Shown piece after piece: positions 53,559 through 62,286 of a stretch of 64,000 nucleotides of DNA; position 1 is the first letter of the stretch, and the number at the start of each line of letters is the position of its first letter. The DNA lies in NCBI RefSeq assembly GCF_018326265.1, contig NZ_AP023360.1:5055501-5119500 (forward strand), read 5' to 3'. The notes under the pieces were generated by a model. The model was not told where the DNA came from. It saw only the letters and a program-made list of their open reading frames with translations, and searched no databases. Both the position numbers and the translations under genes were made by a program. Source of the DNA: Catellatospora sp. IY07-71 (GTDB lineage: Bacteria > Actinomycetota > Actinomycetes > Mycobacteriales > Micromonosporaceae).

Positions 53559-55400
53559 TCAGTCCTCCAGGCTCGGCGCCGCGGCCAGCCGGCGCAGCAC
53601 CGAGTCCAGGCCGTCGCGGGCCGCGGCCAGCTCCCGGCCCCGCTGCGCGGCCAGCGCCAGGTCGTCGTCGCTCGGCGCCCCGGCCTGCATAGCCGCCCGC
53701 AGCTCGGCGACCTGGCCCCGCCAGCCGCCGCCCTGCGCGCCGCCGGACAGGATCTGCTCCGCGAGCCGCTTCGCCGCCCCGTCGGCCTGCAGCTGCAGCT
53801 GCGCCCGCTTGTCCCGCAGGTGCTGGGACGCGCGCTCCTGCTGCTGCATGTGCACCAGCTCCAGCAGCACCGGCGCGACGTCCGCCGCGATCCGCAGCGC
53901 GTGCGCGGTGTTCTTCAGCTTCTCCGCGTGCGCCGGGCTGGTGATGCCACCCGGCTTGCGCAGGTAGGAGATCAGGTCGCTCACGCCCTCGTGCTTCTGC
54001 AGACCCGCCAGCTCCTGCGCATACCGCGGGTCGGTGAGCACCCCCTCGATGCCAAGCAGCGACAGCGTTCGCGCGTACGCGTCGGGGTGGATCCGGTCCA
54101 CCAGCGCCTGGTACTCGTTCAGGTGATGCGGCACGTCGGCGCCCTTGACGCCCAGCCGCAGCTCCTGCAGCTTGTCGGCCAGGAGCAGGCCCTTGGCCAC
54201 GAAGTCGGTGAGCTGAGCGTCGGCCCCGCGCTGGCCCGGGATGGCCGCGTGCTTGACGAACTGCTCGACGTGCGGGCTCGCCGCTAGAGCGCCGGCCGCG
54301 ACCGGGGTCAGCTCGATCTGGGCGCGCCGGGCCAGCGCCACCAGCTTGCTGGTGGACTCCGTGTGCCAGGCCGCGACGGACGAGTCGAGCCGTTCGCTGA
54401 TCTTCTCGGCCAGCTGCTCGGTCGAGTCCACCCCGCCCTGCATGATCACGCTGTGCATCTCGTCGCGGATCTCGTCGCGCAGCCGGCTCGCCGCCGCGGC
54501 GTCGACGGCCGCCAGCTCCTCCTCCAGCACCAGCACCCGGGACCGGTCGGCCTCCATCCGCCGCAGCTGGTCCTCCGACTGCGCCACCGCCGCGGTGGCC
54601 TGCTCCAGGGCGAGCGCGCCGGTCCTGGCCCAGCGCCGCACCTGCGCCGCCGCCCGCAGCCGCCGCGCGTCCCCGGCGGCCAGTGCCGCCCGCAGCGCCT
54701 GTACGCCGTCCCACTCCCGGCCCTCGGCGAACGCCGCCGCGCTCGGGTTCGGGTTGCGGGCGTGCTGCCCGCCCAGGTCGGCCACCACCGCGATGATCGG
54801 CGGCAGCTCGCCGCGGACGCGCCGCTGCAGCGCCGTCACCACCGCGGACCGCTTGCGGTCGACTATCGCCCGGAAGCCGTCGAGGTCGTCGATCGGGTCG
54901 ACGCCGGCCATGTCGGCCTTGGCGATGACCACGATCAGCGCCCCGGGCGGGAAGAACGCGCCGCCGTACGGGGTGATCGCCGTCCCGTCCACCAGCGCCG
55001 TCAGCCGGTCCACGTCGGTGCCCAGCAGCTGGGGCGTCACCGTGACGACCAGCAGGTCCGTCGCCGCGACCGAGGACAGCGCCAGCAGGTCGTGGCGCCG
55101 CTCGTCACTGCCCAGCCCGGGGGTGTCCACATAGGTGAAGCCGGCCGACCCGGCCTCGCGGATCTCGTAGGTCTCCCGGGAGGCGCTGACGGTCAGCCAC
55201 TGCGGGATCGGGCTGCCGTCCTCCACGAGCAGCCGCTTGATCAGGCTCGACTTGCCGGCGCTCCACGGCCCCACCAGGGTGGTCCGCACCGTGCCCGAGT
55301 CGTCGGCCTGACGCCACGCGGTGTCGGCGTCGGCGATGGCCTGCGACCCGGCGGCCGCCTCGATCGCCCCGCGCAGCCGCTGCACCCAATCCGTACTCAT
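53559..55400 (-). CDS. Dynamin-like GTPase B (single head)
   Basis: The ATG overlaps the stop of GTPase A (ATGA), with GGAGGAGAA ahead. 613 residues: G1 GPWSAGKSSLIKRLL (44-58), G3 VDTPGLGS (91-98), G4-like VIAKADMAG, then long helical coiled-coil segments (LEEELAAVDAAAASRLRDEI; LHLRDKRAQ-type near the end). The region GVDSTEQLAEKISERLDSSV continues the dynamin-like stalk. There is no transmembrane helix, so membrane contact would come through partner A. Bacterial dynamin-like proteins remodel or protect membranes and often act as heteromers of adjacent genes. Confidence 0.87.
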   Translation of the reverse strand: MSTDWVQRLRGAIEAAAGSQAIADADTAWRQADDSGTVRTTLVGPWSAGKSSLIKRLLVEDGSPIPQWLTVSASRETYEIREAGSAGFTYVDTPGLGSDERRHDLLALSSVAATDLLVVTVTPQLLGTDVDRLTALVDGTAITPYGGAFFPPGALIVVIAKADMAGVDPIDDLDGFRAIVDRKRSAVVTALQRRVRGELPPIIAVVADLGGQHARNPNPSAAAFAEGREWDGVQALRAALAAGDARRLRAAAQVRRWARTGALALEQATAAVAQSEDQLRRMEADRSRVLVLEEELAAVDAAAASRLRDEIRDEMHSVIMQGGVDSTEQLAEKISERLDSSVAAWHTESTSKLVALARRAQIELTPVAAGALAASPHVEQFVKHAAIPGQRGADAQLTDFVAKGLLLADKLQELRLGVKGADVPHHLNEYQALVDRIHPDAYARTLSLLGIEGVLTDPRYAQELAGLQKHEGVSDLISYLRKPGGITSPAHAEKLKNTAHALRIAADVAPVLLELVHMQQQERASQHLRDKRAQLQLQADGAAKRLAEQILSGGAQGGGWRGQVAELRAAMQAGAPSDDDLALAAQRGRELAAARDGLDSVLRRLAAAPSLED

Positions 55401-58400
55401 CGGTGTTCTCCTCCAAGTAGCTCGTTCGCGAGAATCCGCGCGTCCTCGTACCGGCTCAGCCTCGCGCCGAGCACCTCGACCTGCTCGGCGTCCACCCGCA
55501 GGCGCTGCGACGTCTCCTCGATCGCCTGCTCGAGCAAACCACCCTGGGTCAACAGCCACGACAACCCGGGATGGGCCTCGACCAGTTGCGATACCCACTG
55601 CCGAGCGTCGGCGAACAGCCTCGTCTCGCCTTGCTCGCGTTCGCCCGCGCGGCGCTTGCGGAACGCGGTCGACAGCAGATCCTCCGCAGTGGTCGCGATC
55701 AGCGGCACGAACGGCGCGATCCGGATGAACCGTGCGGCGGCCGTGCTGCCCTTGCCGGCGAGCCGGCCCACCGACTTGAGCTTCGCCAGCCCGGCCACCG
55801 CGCCGCCGGCCCGGCCCAGCACCGAGGCTTCGGCGGCGCGCTGCAGGAACCGGGCCTGCAGGCGCAGGTTCGGGTCGCGCTGGTGCGGGATCGCGGGGCC
55901 CAGGTCGAAGGTCTCCATGTCCTGCGCCCAGTGCTCGACCTGCCGCTGGGTGTCGGCGGCCCATTCGTCGACGTATGCCTGGACGTCGGGCCGCTCGTGC
56001 AGGTGCAGGATCTGCCGGGCGATGGCGGCCTGCTCCTCCTTGTCGGTCGCGGCGTCCCACTGGTCGAGGTGGGTGCGGATCGCGCCGGTGACGATCCAGT
56101 CGAGCCGGTCGGCGGCCGCGGACCGCAGCGCGGTGGCGTTCTCCAGGCGCAGCCGCAGGTCGGCTTGGAGCATGCGCAGGCCGTCCATCTCCTCCTCGAC
56201 CGTGGCCTTCGCCAGCTGCGCCGCCTCGGTCAGGCCGCTCAGCCGGCCCACGGCGCTCAGCAGCACCCCGGCGTCCACGGCGGACGGCATCAGCCAGGCC
56301 CGTGACGAGCGCCAGCCGTCGCAGAAGTCCTCGGTGCCGTCCCAGTCGGCGGGCTGGCCGGTACCCGTCACCGGGTCCGGGGCGAGGCTCACCACCTGCA
56401 CCGCGGCGATGGGCCGGTCCTGCGGGCCCTGGATGCGGTGCAGCTCGCTGAGCAGCTCTGCCTCCTTGCGGCGGCAGCGCCGCACGAACTCCTCCGGTGA
56501 CTCGACCGGGTCGGCGCCCATCACGTCGGCGTGCCCGATCACGAAGACGACCCGGTCGGCGCGGGACAGGACGCCGTGCGCCGGATCGCCGGTGATGACG
56601 GCGGCCAGGTGCGGGGTGGCGGTGAGGTTGGGGCTGAGCACGTACCAGATGAACGCGGCGTCGTGCAGTGCCCCGGTGGTGAGCGGATCGCCGAGCGGTG
56701 GCGTGTCGACCAGCGTCACGCCTTCCCACGGATAGTGGTGCACCTGCGAGGTCGGGCCGGTCTCCACCCGCACCGGCGCGCCGGTCAGCGACACCATCCG
56801 CCGTACCAGCGCCGTCTTGCCGGTGCCCCGCTCGCCGACCACGGCGACCCGGGGTGCCTGCTCGGCGAGCAGGGCCCGCAGTTGCGCGAGCGCGTTCTCG
56901 GCGTCGGGATCGGCGGCCGGGTCGTGGCCGTTGCCGGTCCACGTGTGCAGCCACCGCTGCGCGGATCCGGCCGCTACCGGGCGGGCACGGCGTACCGTCT
57001 GGGTCACCCGGGCCGCCGCCACCCGGTGCTCGGCCGGGAAGGGCCGCCCGGTGGAGCCGTCGTCGGCCGCGGCGCCTGGGGTCTCGTCGACCCAGTCGTC
57101 GCCGAGCCAGACCCGGCGGCCGGGGCGGCCGGTGGCGGCGTACTCGGCCTCGATCGAGGCCACCGCCGCCGACACGGCATGCCGCCCGAGCCCGGTGGGC
57201 CCGATCTCGCCGGACGCCCTGGTGAGCAGTTCGGCCTGGTGCAGCGCCCGGTGCTCCTGCGCGCGCAGGGACAGCGCCGACCGGACCAGCTCGCTGATCG
57301 AGGCCACGACCTGGTCGAAGGCGATGCGCAGCAGCCGGGCCTGCACCTCCTGCGACATGTTCAGGAAGTACTCGCGTACCGCCAGCCGGGCCTGGGCCAG
57401 CGCCGCCGCGCGCGACTCCCGCTTCTGGATCATTCCCTTCTTGCGGAACCGGCGGCCGACGATGTCGCCGACGATGCCGACCAGGGCCATCGGCGGGAAC
57501 ACCACGGTGCCGGCGGCGGCGATCGCCGTGCCGTACCGCACGAAGTTGCCGCCCGTCTGCAGGCCCTTGCCCGCGCTGCCGTCGAAGGAGGTGCTGGTCG
57601 TGGGCAGGCTGACGTGGAGGTCGGCCTCGACGGCGTCGAGGCGGTGCCGCAGGTGGCTGGTGAACGACGCCGCCACCGCCTGCACTGCCAGCTCGACCTC
57701 GTGCTGCTGGAAGACGGTCTTGGCGAACTCGTCGCCCTCGATGACCCGGTTGCGGGCGAAGGCGTCGTCGACGAGCACCTCGGCGCGGCGCAGCGCGTCG
57801 CGTTCCAGCGGCCCGAAGTGGGAGGTCATCAGGTTGGTCACGAAGTCGACGACGACCCCGGGCCGGTCCGAGAAGATGGCCTGACCGCTGCGCCGCTGCA
57901 GTTCCTCCAGGTTGGCCAGCACCCGCGCGGTGGCCGGGGGCACCGCCTGCGCGCCTGCCGCGTGGTGCAGGTGCTGCGCGTCGCCGAACAGCCACAGCAC
58001 CTTCGCGATGGCTCGCTCCACCACGACCGCACGCCCACGCAGGTCGGCGGCCAGCTCGGTGAGCTCCCGCGCCCCGCCGGACGCCTGCGACACCAGCTGC
58101 CGGGACAGCGAGCCCAGCCGCAGCCCGACCGCGTCGGTGGTGATCGCCCTGGTCATCAGGCGTTCCAGCACGTTGACGTGCGACCACGCCATCAGGTTGG
58201 CGACGCCGTAGTCCCGGCGGTGCTTGCGGAAGGTCGTCGCGTCGTAGCCGTCGTAGTTCTCCGGCAGCCGGGCGTACGCCGCCCGCCTGCTGTTGATCGC
58301 GACGATGGGGACCTCGGGCAGGCCGATCTCGGCGAGCTGGCCCTGCAGCCACAGCGCAGACTGCGCCACCGCGTCGGACAGCTGACGGCGGAACGCCGGG

Positions 58401-59029
58401 TCGGGCACCCGGGGCGGCTGCCGCCACAGGGCGTTCTTGACGTTGAGCACGGCGATGGCCTGCTTGCCGAACTCGGCGACCCACCGGGAGATCTCGGCGA
58501 ACTCGGTGATCTGGGTGACGGTGTCGTCGAAGCAGAGCAGCACCAGGTCGGCGGTGCGCACGGCGGCGCGGGCCCGTTCGTGCAACTCGGCGGCGTCGAC
58601 GGTGCGCCCCCAGCCACCGGTGCCGGGGGTGTCGACCAGCCGGCTGCCCTGCCAGAGCAGCGCGCCGACCTCGGTGGTGAAATCGTTGTCGCCGGGGGAG
58701 ATGAGCGTGCCGTCGCCCCTGCCCAGTGCGGTGATCAGGGTGCTCTTGCCCGCGCCGGTGCGCCCGAAGAAGACCACGTTGAACGTGTCGATGTCGGCGA
58801 GCTGGTCGGTGACCATGGCGCGCAATGCCGCGGCGGTCTTCGCGGCCAGCATCCCGGCCTCGTCCTGCAGCGCGTCCGCGGACAGGTCCTCGTCCAGGCG
58901 GGCCACCAGCTCGCGCAGCCGGGCGGCGACCGGGCGGCTCTGCGCCACCGCCGCGGCGCAGGCTCGCTGGAACTCCGCCCCGCTGTCGGAGGCCGATGCT
59001 GCGCCTAGGGCCGTTGCCGGATCAGTCAT
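55397..59029 (-). CDS. Two-headed dynamin-like GTPase A
   Basis: 1,210 residues from MTDPATALG (an ATG eight codons earlier is possible). First head: G1 FFGRTGAGKSTLITAL (residues 87-102), G3 VDTPGTGGW (near 132). A hydrophobic hairpin follows at about 496-520 (IAAAGTVVFPPMALVGIVGDIV), likely the membrane-inserting paddle, flanked by basic RRFRKKG. Second head: G1 VVGERGTGKTALVRRM (near 733), G3 LVDTPPLGDP, then VIGHADVMGADPVES as a G4-like segment. Helical regions fill the rest (EEEMDGLRMLQADLRLRLEN). Two GTPase heads in one chain recall Bacillus DynA. Translational coupling to GTPase B indicates a joint assembly, perhaps for membrane fusion, sporulation septation or phage tolerance. Confidence 0.88.
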   Translation of the reverse strand: MTDPATALGAASASDSGAEFQRACAAAVAQSRPVAARLRELVARLDEDLSADALQDEAGMLAAKTAAALRAMVTDQLADIDTFNVVFFGRTGAGKSTLITALGRGDGTLISPGDNDFTTEVGALLWQGSRLVDTPGTGGWGRTVDAAELHERARAAVRTADLVLLCFDDTVTQITEFAEISRWVAEFGKQAIAVLNVKNALWRQPPRVPDPAFRRQLSDAVAQSALWLQGQLAEIGLPEVPIVAINSRRAAYARLPENYDGYDATTFRKHRRDYGVANLMAWSHVNVLERLMTRAITTDAVGLRLGSLSRQLVSQASGGARELTELAADLRGRAVVVERAIAKVLWLFGDAQHLHHAAGAQAVPPATARVLANLEELQRRSGQAIFSDRPGVVVDFVTNLMTSHFGPLERDALRRAEVLVDDAFARNRVIEGDEFAKTVFQQHEVELAVQAVAASFTSHLRHRLDAVEADLHVSLPTTSTSFDGSAGKGLQTGGNFVRYGTAIAAAGTVVFPPMALVGIVGDIVGRRFRKKGMIQKRESRAAALAQARLAVREYFLNMSQEVQARLLRIAFDQVVASISELVRSALSLRAQEHRALHQAELLTRASGEIGPTGLGRHAVSAAVASIEAEYAATGRPGRRVWLGDDWVDETPGAAADDGSTGRPFPAEHRVAAARVTQTVRRARPVAAGSAQRWLHTWTGNGHDPAADPDAENALAQLRALLAEQAPRVAVVGERGTGKTALVRRMVSLTGAPVRVETGPTSQVHHYPWEGVTLVDTPPLGDPLTTGALHDAAFIWYVLSPNLTATPHLAAVITGDPAHGVLSRADRVVFVIGHADVMGADPVESPEEFVRRCRRKEAELLSELHRIQGPQDRPIAAVQVVSLAPDPVTGTGQPADWDGTEDFCDGWRSSRAWLMPSAVDAGVLLSAVGRLSGLTEAAQLAKATVEEEMDGLRMLQADLRLRLENATALRSAAADRLDWIVTGAIRTHLDQWDAATDKEEQAAIARQILHLHERPDVQAYVDEWAADTQRQVEHWAQDMETFDLGPAIPHQRDPNLRLQARFLQRAAEASVLGRAGGAVAGLAKLKSVGRLAGKGSTAAARFIRIAPFVPLIATTAEDLLSTAFRKRRAGEREQGETRLFADARQWVSQLVEAHPGLSWLLTQGGLLEQAIEETSQRLRVDAEQVEVLGARLSRYEDARILANELLGGEHR

Positions 59030-59053
59030 GCGGGCACCGCCACCACACTCCAT

Positions 59054-59408
59054 CTACACACACCTGATGAGGCACACCCGATTGAGATCAGGCGCGCCCC
59101 AGTTTCCTCGACCGGTGCGACAGGACGCAGCGCGGAGCCCACGCAGACCCGGCTCGGCGCCGGAGTCATCCCTTTCGCGCACATTCGTGGCACTGTGCAT
59201 CGCATCCGGATCGTGAGCACCTCCGTCCGTATACGCTGACGGACAGGCCGCTCACCGACGTGGGGCGGTGCGGAACGGCCCGTATCCGACGATCGACGTG
59301 GGTTCCGGCGACGCAGCCGACCGCACCGGTGCCGCGCGTGATGCCGGCCTTTACCACCGCTGCCGGTCGATCGTCAGGCCGGACGGTGAGCGGAGACCGG
59401 TACGGCGG
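59054..59408. other. Intergenic stretch upstream of the GTPase pair
   Basis: No gene supported. A small hairpin GTCCGT/ACGGAC (59225-59244) may end the upstream M16-like transcript, and the rest presumably holds the promoter of the GTPase operon on the minus strand. No clear -10 was recognised. Confidence 0.45.
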
Positions 59409-60824
59409 TCACCGCGTGATCCGCCAGCGGCGGTCGGGCAGCCGTACGCCGATCGTCTTCGCGGCGCCGAAGGCGGTCACGTCGGTCAGGCAGCCGTGGC
59501 GGACGTTGCCGAGCAGCACCTCGGTGCCGTGCTCCACCAGGATCGCGTCGCTGAACGGGGTGCTGTGCACCGCACCGTCACGTACGTGGTGGATCGCGTC
59601 GTCGGCGAGCACCAGGTGCTCGTCGTCGCCTCGCCGCAGCTTGCGCCACAGCGAGGGCTTCAGCACCTTCCCCTGCGGGGCGAAGGTGCCGACGGGGCAC
59701 CCGATCCGTGCCAGGCCGGCCAGGTCGACCTCGGTGCCGGTCGGCACGACCACGAGTGCCGAACCGAGCCACGACGCGGCCGCGCCGCTGACGTCGTGCG
59801 GCGTCAGCCCCCGTGCGGCCGCGATGTCGTCCGCGCCGAACTCGTCGGACGGGCTGAGCAGCGATGCCTTCGCCTCGATCGGCAGCAGGCCGATCCCGTC
59901 CTCAGCCGCCATCCAGTCGATGGCCTCGTCGAGCTCGTCGGGCGTGGGCGGCGTGGTGGCGATGCCCCGCAGCTGCTCCCACAGGATCGCCGCCGCCAGC
60001 GCCGAGTCGCGGGTGCGGCCCTTGCCGCTGTAGTGCACGCCGAGGCCGATCTCCAGCGTGGACGCGGACACGGGGGTGGACCACTCGTTGGTCCAGCAGT
60101 CGAAGCCAGCCTCGTCGAGCGCGTCGTTCACACGGATACGCAGTACGCCCAGCACCAGCATCGCCAGCGGGCCCGCAGCGGCGGTGACCGCGATGCCGGG
60201 TGCGACGACCTCGTCGTGGTACCAGCCAGCCGTGCGGGCGGCGACAGCGTCGTGGTCGGGGCGTGGCCCCGGTGGCAGCGGTATCTCCAGGCCGGGCCAC
60301 GGTGCGCGGCTGAGCCCGAGCGCGGCGTTGCCGGCGTGGAAGAACCGGGCGGCGTGTGCACGCACCTCGTCGGCGGTGAACGCGGCGTAGGGGACGGCGG
60401 GCCAGCGGGCCACCCCGGCACCGGCGGTGCCCAGGCGCCGCGCCAGCAGCGAACCCCACGGGTCGCGGCAGCTGTCGCCGAGTTCCAGGCCGAGGGAGAC
60501 GACCAGATCACCCGGGTCGGCCTGTGCCGCGATCTCGTCCAGCCGGTCCAGCGGGAGGTCGGCCAGCACGGCGCAGCATTCGGCCAGATGCGCGGCGACC
60601 TCGCCGGGCGTGCCTGAGGCGGTGAACGCGGTGTCGACGAAGGTGGTGTGCTGGTCCGCTTCGCTGCTGATCTCGTCGAGCACCAGCAGCTGCACCAGGT
60701 GGTTGAGGCCGATCCGGTCCACGCCCTCGTCGCGGGTGCCGACCCCGAAGACCAGCGACGCGTGCACGTCCTCCGAGACGTCCTGCCAGGAGACGGTCAC
60801 CCCGTCGAGCTCAGTCCGATGCAT
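59409..60824 (-). CDS. M16-peptidase-like protein with degenerate zinc motif
   Basis: Start at MHRTELDGVTVSW. The N-terminal domain follows the M16 fold (HASLVFGVGTRDEGVDRIGLNHLVQLLVL), but where active M16 enzymes have HxxEH this reads HLVQL, and the matching acidic residue is not evident, so zinc peptidase activity is unlikely. TTFVDTAFTASGTPGEVAAHLAEC continues the fold. A second half (NDALDEAGFDCWTNEW, ATTPPTPDELDEAIDWMAAE) fits the non-catalytic M16 partner. The C-terminal 90 residues (FAPQGKVLKPSLWRKL, DDEHLVLADDAIHHV) look like a separate small domain. No signal peptide. The family call is moderately secure; the role is unknown. Confidence 0.6.
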   Translation of the reverse strand: MHRTELDGVTVSWQDVSEDVHASLVFGVGTRDEGVDRIGLNHLVQLLVLDEISSEADQHTTFVDTAFTASGTPGEVAAHLAECCAVLADLPLDRLDEIAAQADPGDLVVSLGLELGDSCRDPWGSLLARRLGTAGAGVARWPAVPYAAFTADEVRAHAARFFHAGNAALGLSRAPWPGLEIPLPPGPRPDHDAVAARTAGWYHDEVVAPGIAVTAAAGPLAMLVLGVLRIRVNDALDEAGFDCWTNEWSTPVSASTLEIGLGVHYSGKGRTRDSALAAAILWEQLRGIATTPPTPDELDEAIDWMAAEDGIGLLPIEAKASLLSPSDEFGADDIAAARGLTPHDVSGAAASWLGSALVVVPTGTEVDLAGLARIGCPVGTFAPQGKVLKPSLWRKLRRGDDEHLVLADDAIHHVRDGAVHSTPFSDAILVEHGTEVLLGNVRHGCLTDVTAFGAAKTIGVRLPDRRWRITR

Positions 60825-60831
60825 GGCGCGC

Positions 60832-60837
60832 AGCCTA
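60832..60837 (-). promoter_or_regulatory. -10 element TAGGCT of a leaderless M16-like transcript
   Basis: TAGGCT ends 7 nt before the ATG on the minus strand, with no ribosome site between. Confidence 0.5.
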
Positions 60838-60969
60838 CGTATCCCGGGCAAACGCCGGCCGGCGCGGGTGCGGTCGGTCGAGTGTCCAGCGTGCCGTGGG
60901 CGCGCGGGTCCCGGGCGTTCGGCCGGCTGCGGCGCGAGGGCGTACTCCGCAGACCCCGGCTCCGGCGGC

Positions 60970-61971
60970 TTACGGCAGCGTGAAGTGCGCTATCGCCGTC
61001 GAGTGCAGGCTGCCCAGCCACACCGTGCCGGAACTTTCACGTACCCCGGTGACCATCGAGAATCCCGGTGTGGTCGTCTGCAGGTCGTGAACCGTGCGGC
61101 CGGAGTCGTCGACGGCCTGGACCCAGACCGTGTCGGCGGGTTGCGGCAGCAGCGCGTCGGGCAGCGCCCACAGCAGCCGCCGCAGGATCGGCGGCCGCGC
61201 CGCGAGCAGGTCCAGCGCCCGGTTGCGGGGCGAGCCCATCGCGATCCAGATCAGGCCGTCGGTGCCGCGCGCGATGTTGTCGGGGAAGCCGGGCAGGTTG
61301 TCGACGAGGACGTCGCTGCGCCCGGCCTGCGGGCCGGTCAGCCAGCAGCGGGTCAGCCGGTATGCCCCGGACTCGGCGACGGCGACGTACGACTCGTCGG
61401 CGGCCAGGGCGACGCCGTTGGCGAAGTGCAGCCCGGTGAGGACGGTGGTGAGCGTGCCGTCCGGGTCACGTCGCAGCAGGCGTCCGGTGCCCGAGTGCTC
61501 GATGAGGTCGGCTTTCCAGTGCGCGAGGTCGAACCGGGCCGACGAGTCGCTGAACCAGATGGTGCCGTCGGCGGCGATGGCCGCGTTGTTGCAGAGTCGC
61601 AGAGCCACGCCGCCGATCGGCGTACCGGTGGGGACGAGGTCTTCGATCGCCCCACTGTCCGGCTGCACGCGGAGCAGACCGCGAGTGGAGTCGCAGACCA
61701 CGAGGGTGCCGTCGGAGTCGGCCTCGATGCCGAGCGGGCGTCCGCCGGTCTCGGCGACGACCTCGACGTCCTTGGCGCGTACGCGCAGGATCCGGCCGTC
61801 GGCGAGGCCGGTGTAGACGGTGCCGTCGGGGGCCACCGCGACGTCCTCCGGCCCGACGCCGGGTGTCCGGTGCAGGACCGGCCGGGGCATCGCGACCGCG
61901 CTGCGCGACAGCCGCGCTCTCCCGGGAGTGGCTGGTGGCTGCCAGACGACCGGCCTGATGCGGGGCTTCAT
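60970..61971 (-). CDS. SMP-30/strictosidine-synthase-like six-bladed propeller protein
   Basis: 333 residues. Blade motifs are PEDVAVAPDGTVYTGLADGRI, RPLGIEADSDGTLVVCDSTRGL, NNAAIAADGTIWFSDSSARF, the hallmark FANGVALAADESYVAVAESG, RLTRCWLTGPQAG and DNLPGFPDNIARGTDGLIWIAM. This is the strictosidine-synthase-like branch of lactonase/SMP-30 proteins, in which bacterial members are probably metal-dependent lactonases or esterases rather than alkaloid synthases. No clear signal peptide. TAGTCT 9 nt upstream of ATG may be the -10. It lies 145 bp ahead of the M16-like gene on the same strand. Confidence 0.87.
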   Translation of the reverse strand: MKPRIRPVVWQPPATPGRARLSRSAVAMPRPVLHRTPGVGPEDVAVAPDGTVYTGLADGRILRVRAKDVEVVAETGGRPLGIEADSDGTLVVCDSTRGLLRVQPDSGAIEDLVPTGTPIGGVALRLCNNAAIAADGTIWFSDSSARFDLAHWKADLIEHSGTGRLLRRDPDGTLTTVLTGLHFANGVALAADESYVAVAESGAYRLTRCWLTGPQAGRSDVLVDNLPGFPDNIARGTDGLIWIAMGSPRNRALDLLAARPPILRRLLWALPDALLPQPADTVWVQAVDDSGRTVHDLQTTTPGFSMVTGVRESSGTVWLGSLHSTAIAHFTLP

Positions 61972-62286
61972 GGAACGGTCAGACTAGTCGCGGTCGCGCC
62001 GGGATTCAACGGTGCTCGATCGCGTTGAACGGAGACTTCCTCGCCTGTCCGCGATCCGGTTGCCGGCGGCGGGAATGCCGAGGACCGGCGGGAATGCCGA
62101 GTGTGCTGATGCCGCTGAGTCCCATGTGCCGTAGCGGCCGGAGGCCGCGCAGCGCGCACGGCTACGGCGTGTTTCATAAGTAGGCGGCTGGCCGGTCGCC
62201 GTCGCGAGGTTCGTGGCTGCGGTTAGTGATGCCGAAGCGCGCAGGTGGCGGGGTTTTGTCGGCGGTGTGTGGCAGGGTGTGCTGCC
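61972..62286. other. Intergenic region containing the left end of the TnpB element
   Basis: It holds a 16-bp direct repeat CGGCGGGAATGCCGAG at 62067 and 62086 (19-bp period), a cruciform-like GCCGTAG...CTACGGC with inner GCGGCC/GGCCGC at 62128-62168, and the left inverted end TGTTTCATAA at 62170. The remainder up to the GTG is the tnpB promoter region. Confidence 0.6.

Noticed and set aside
53559-58484. One 1,641-codon minus-strand GTPase gene
   Set aside because: Only the last 613 codons are real; the first thousand are an out-of-frame reading of the two-headed GTPase, which ends at 55397.
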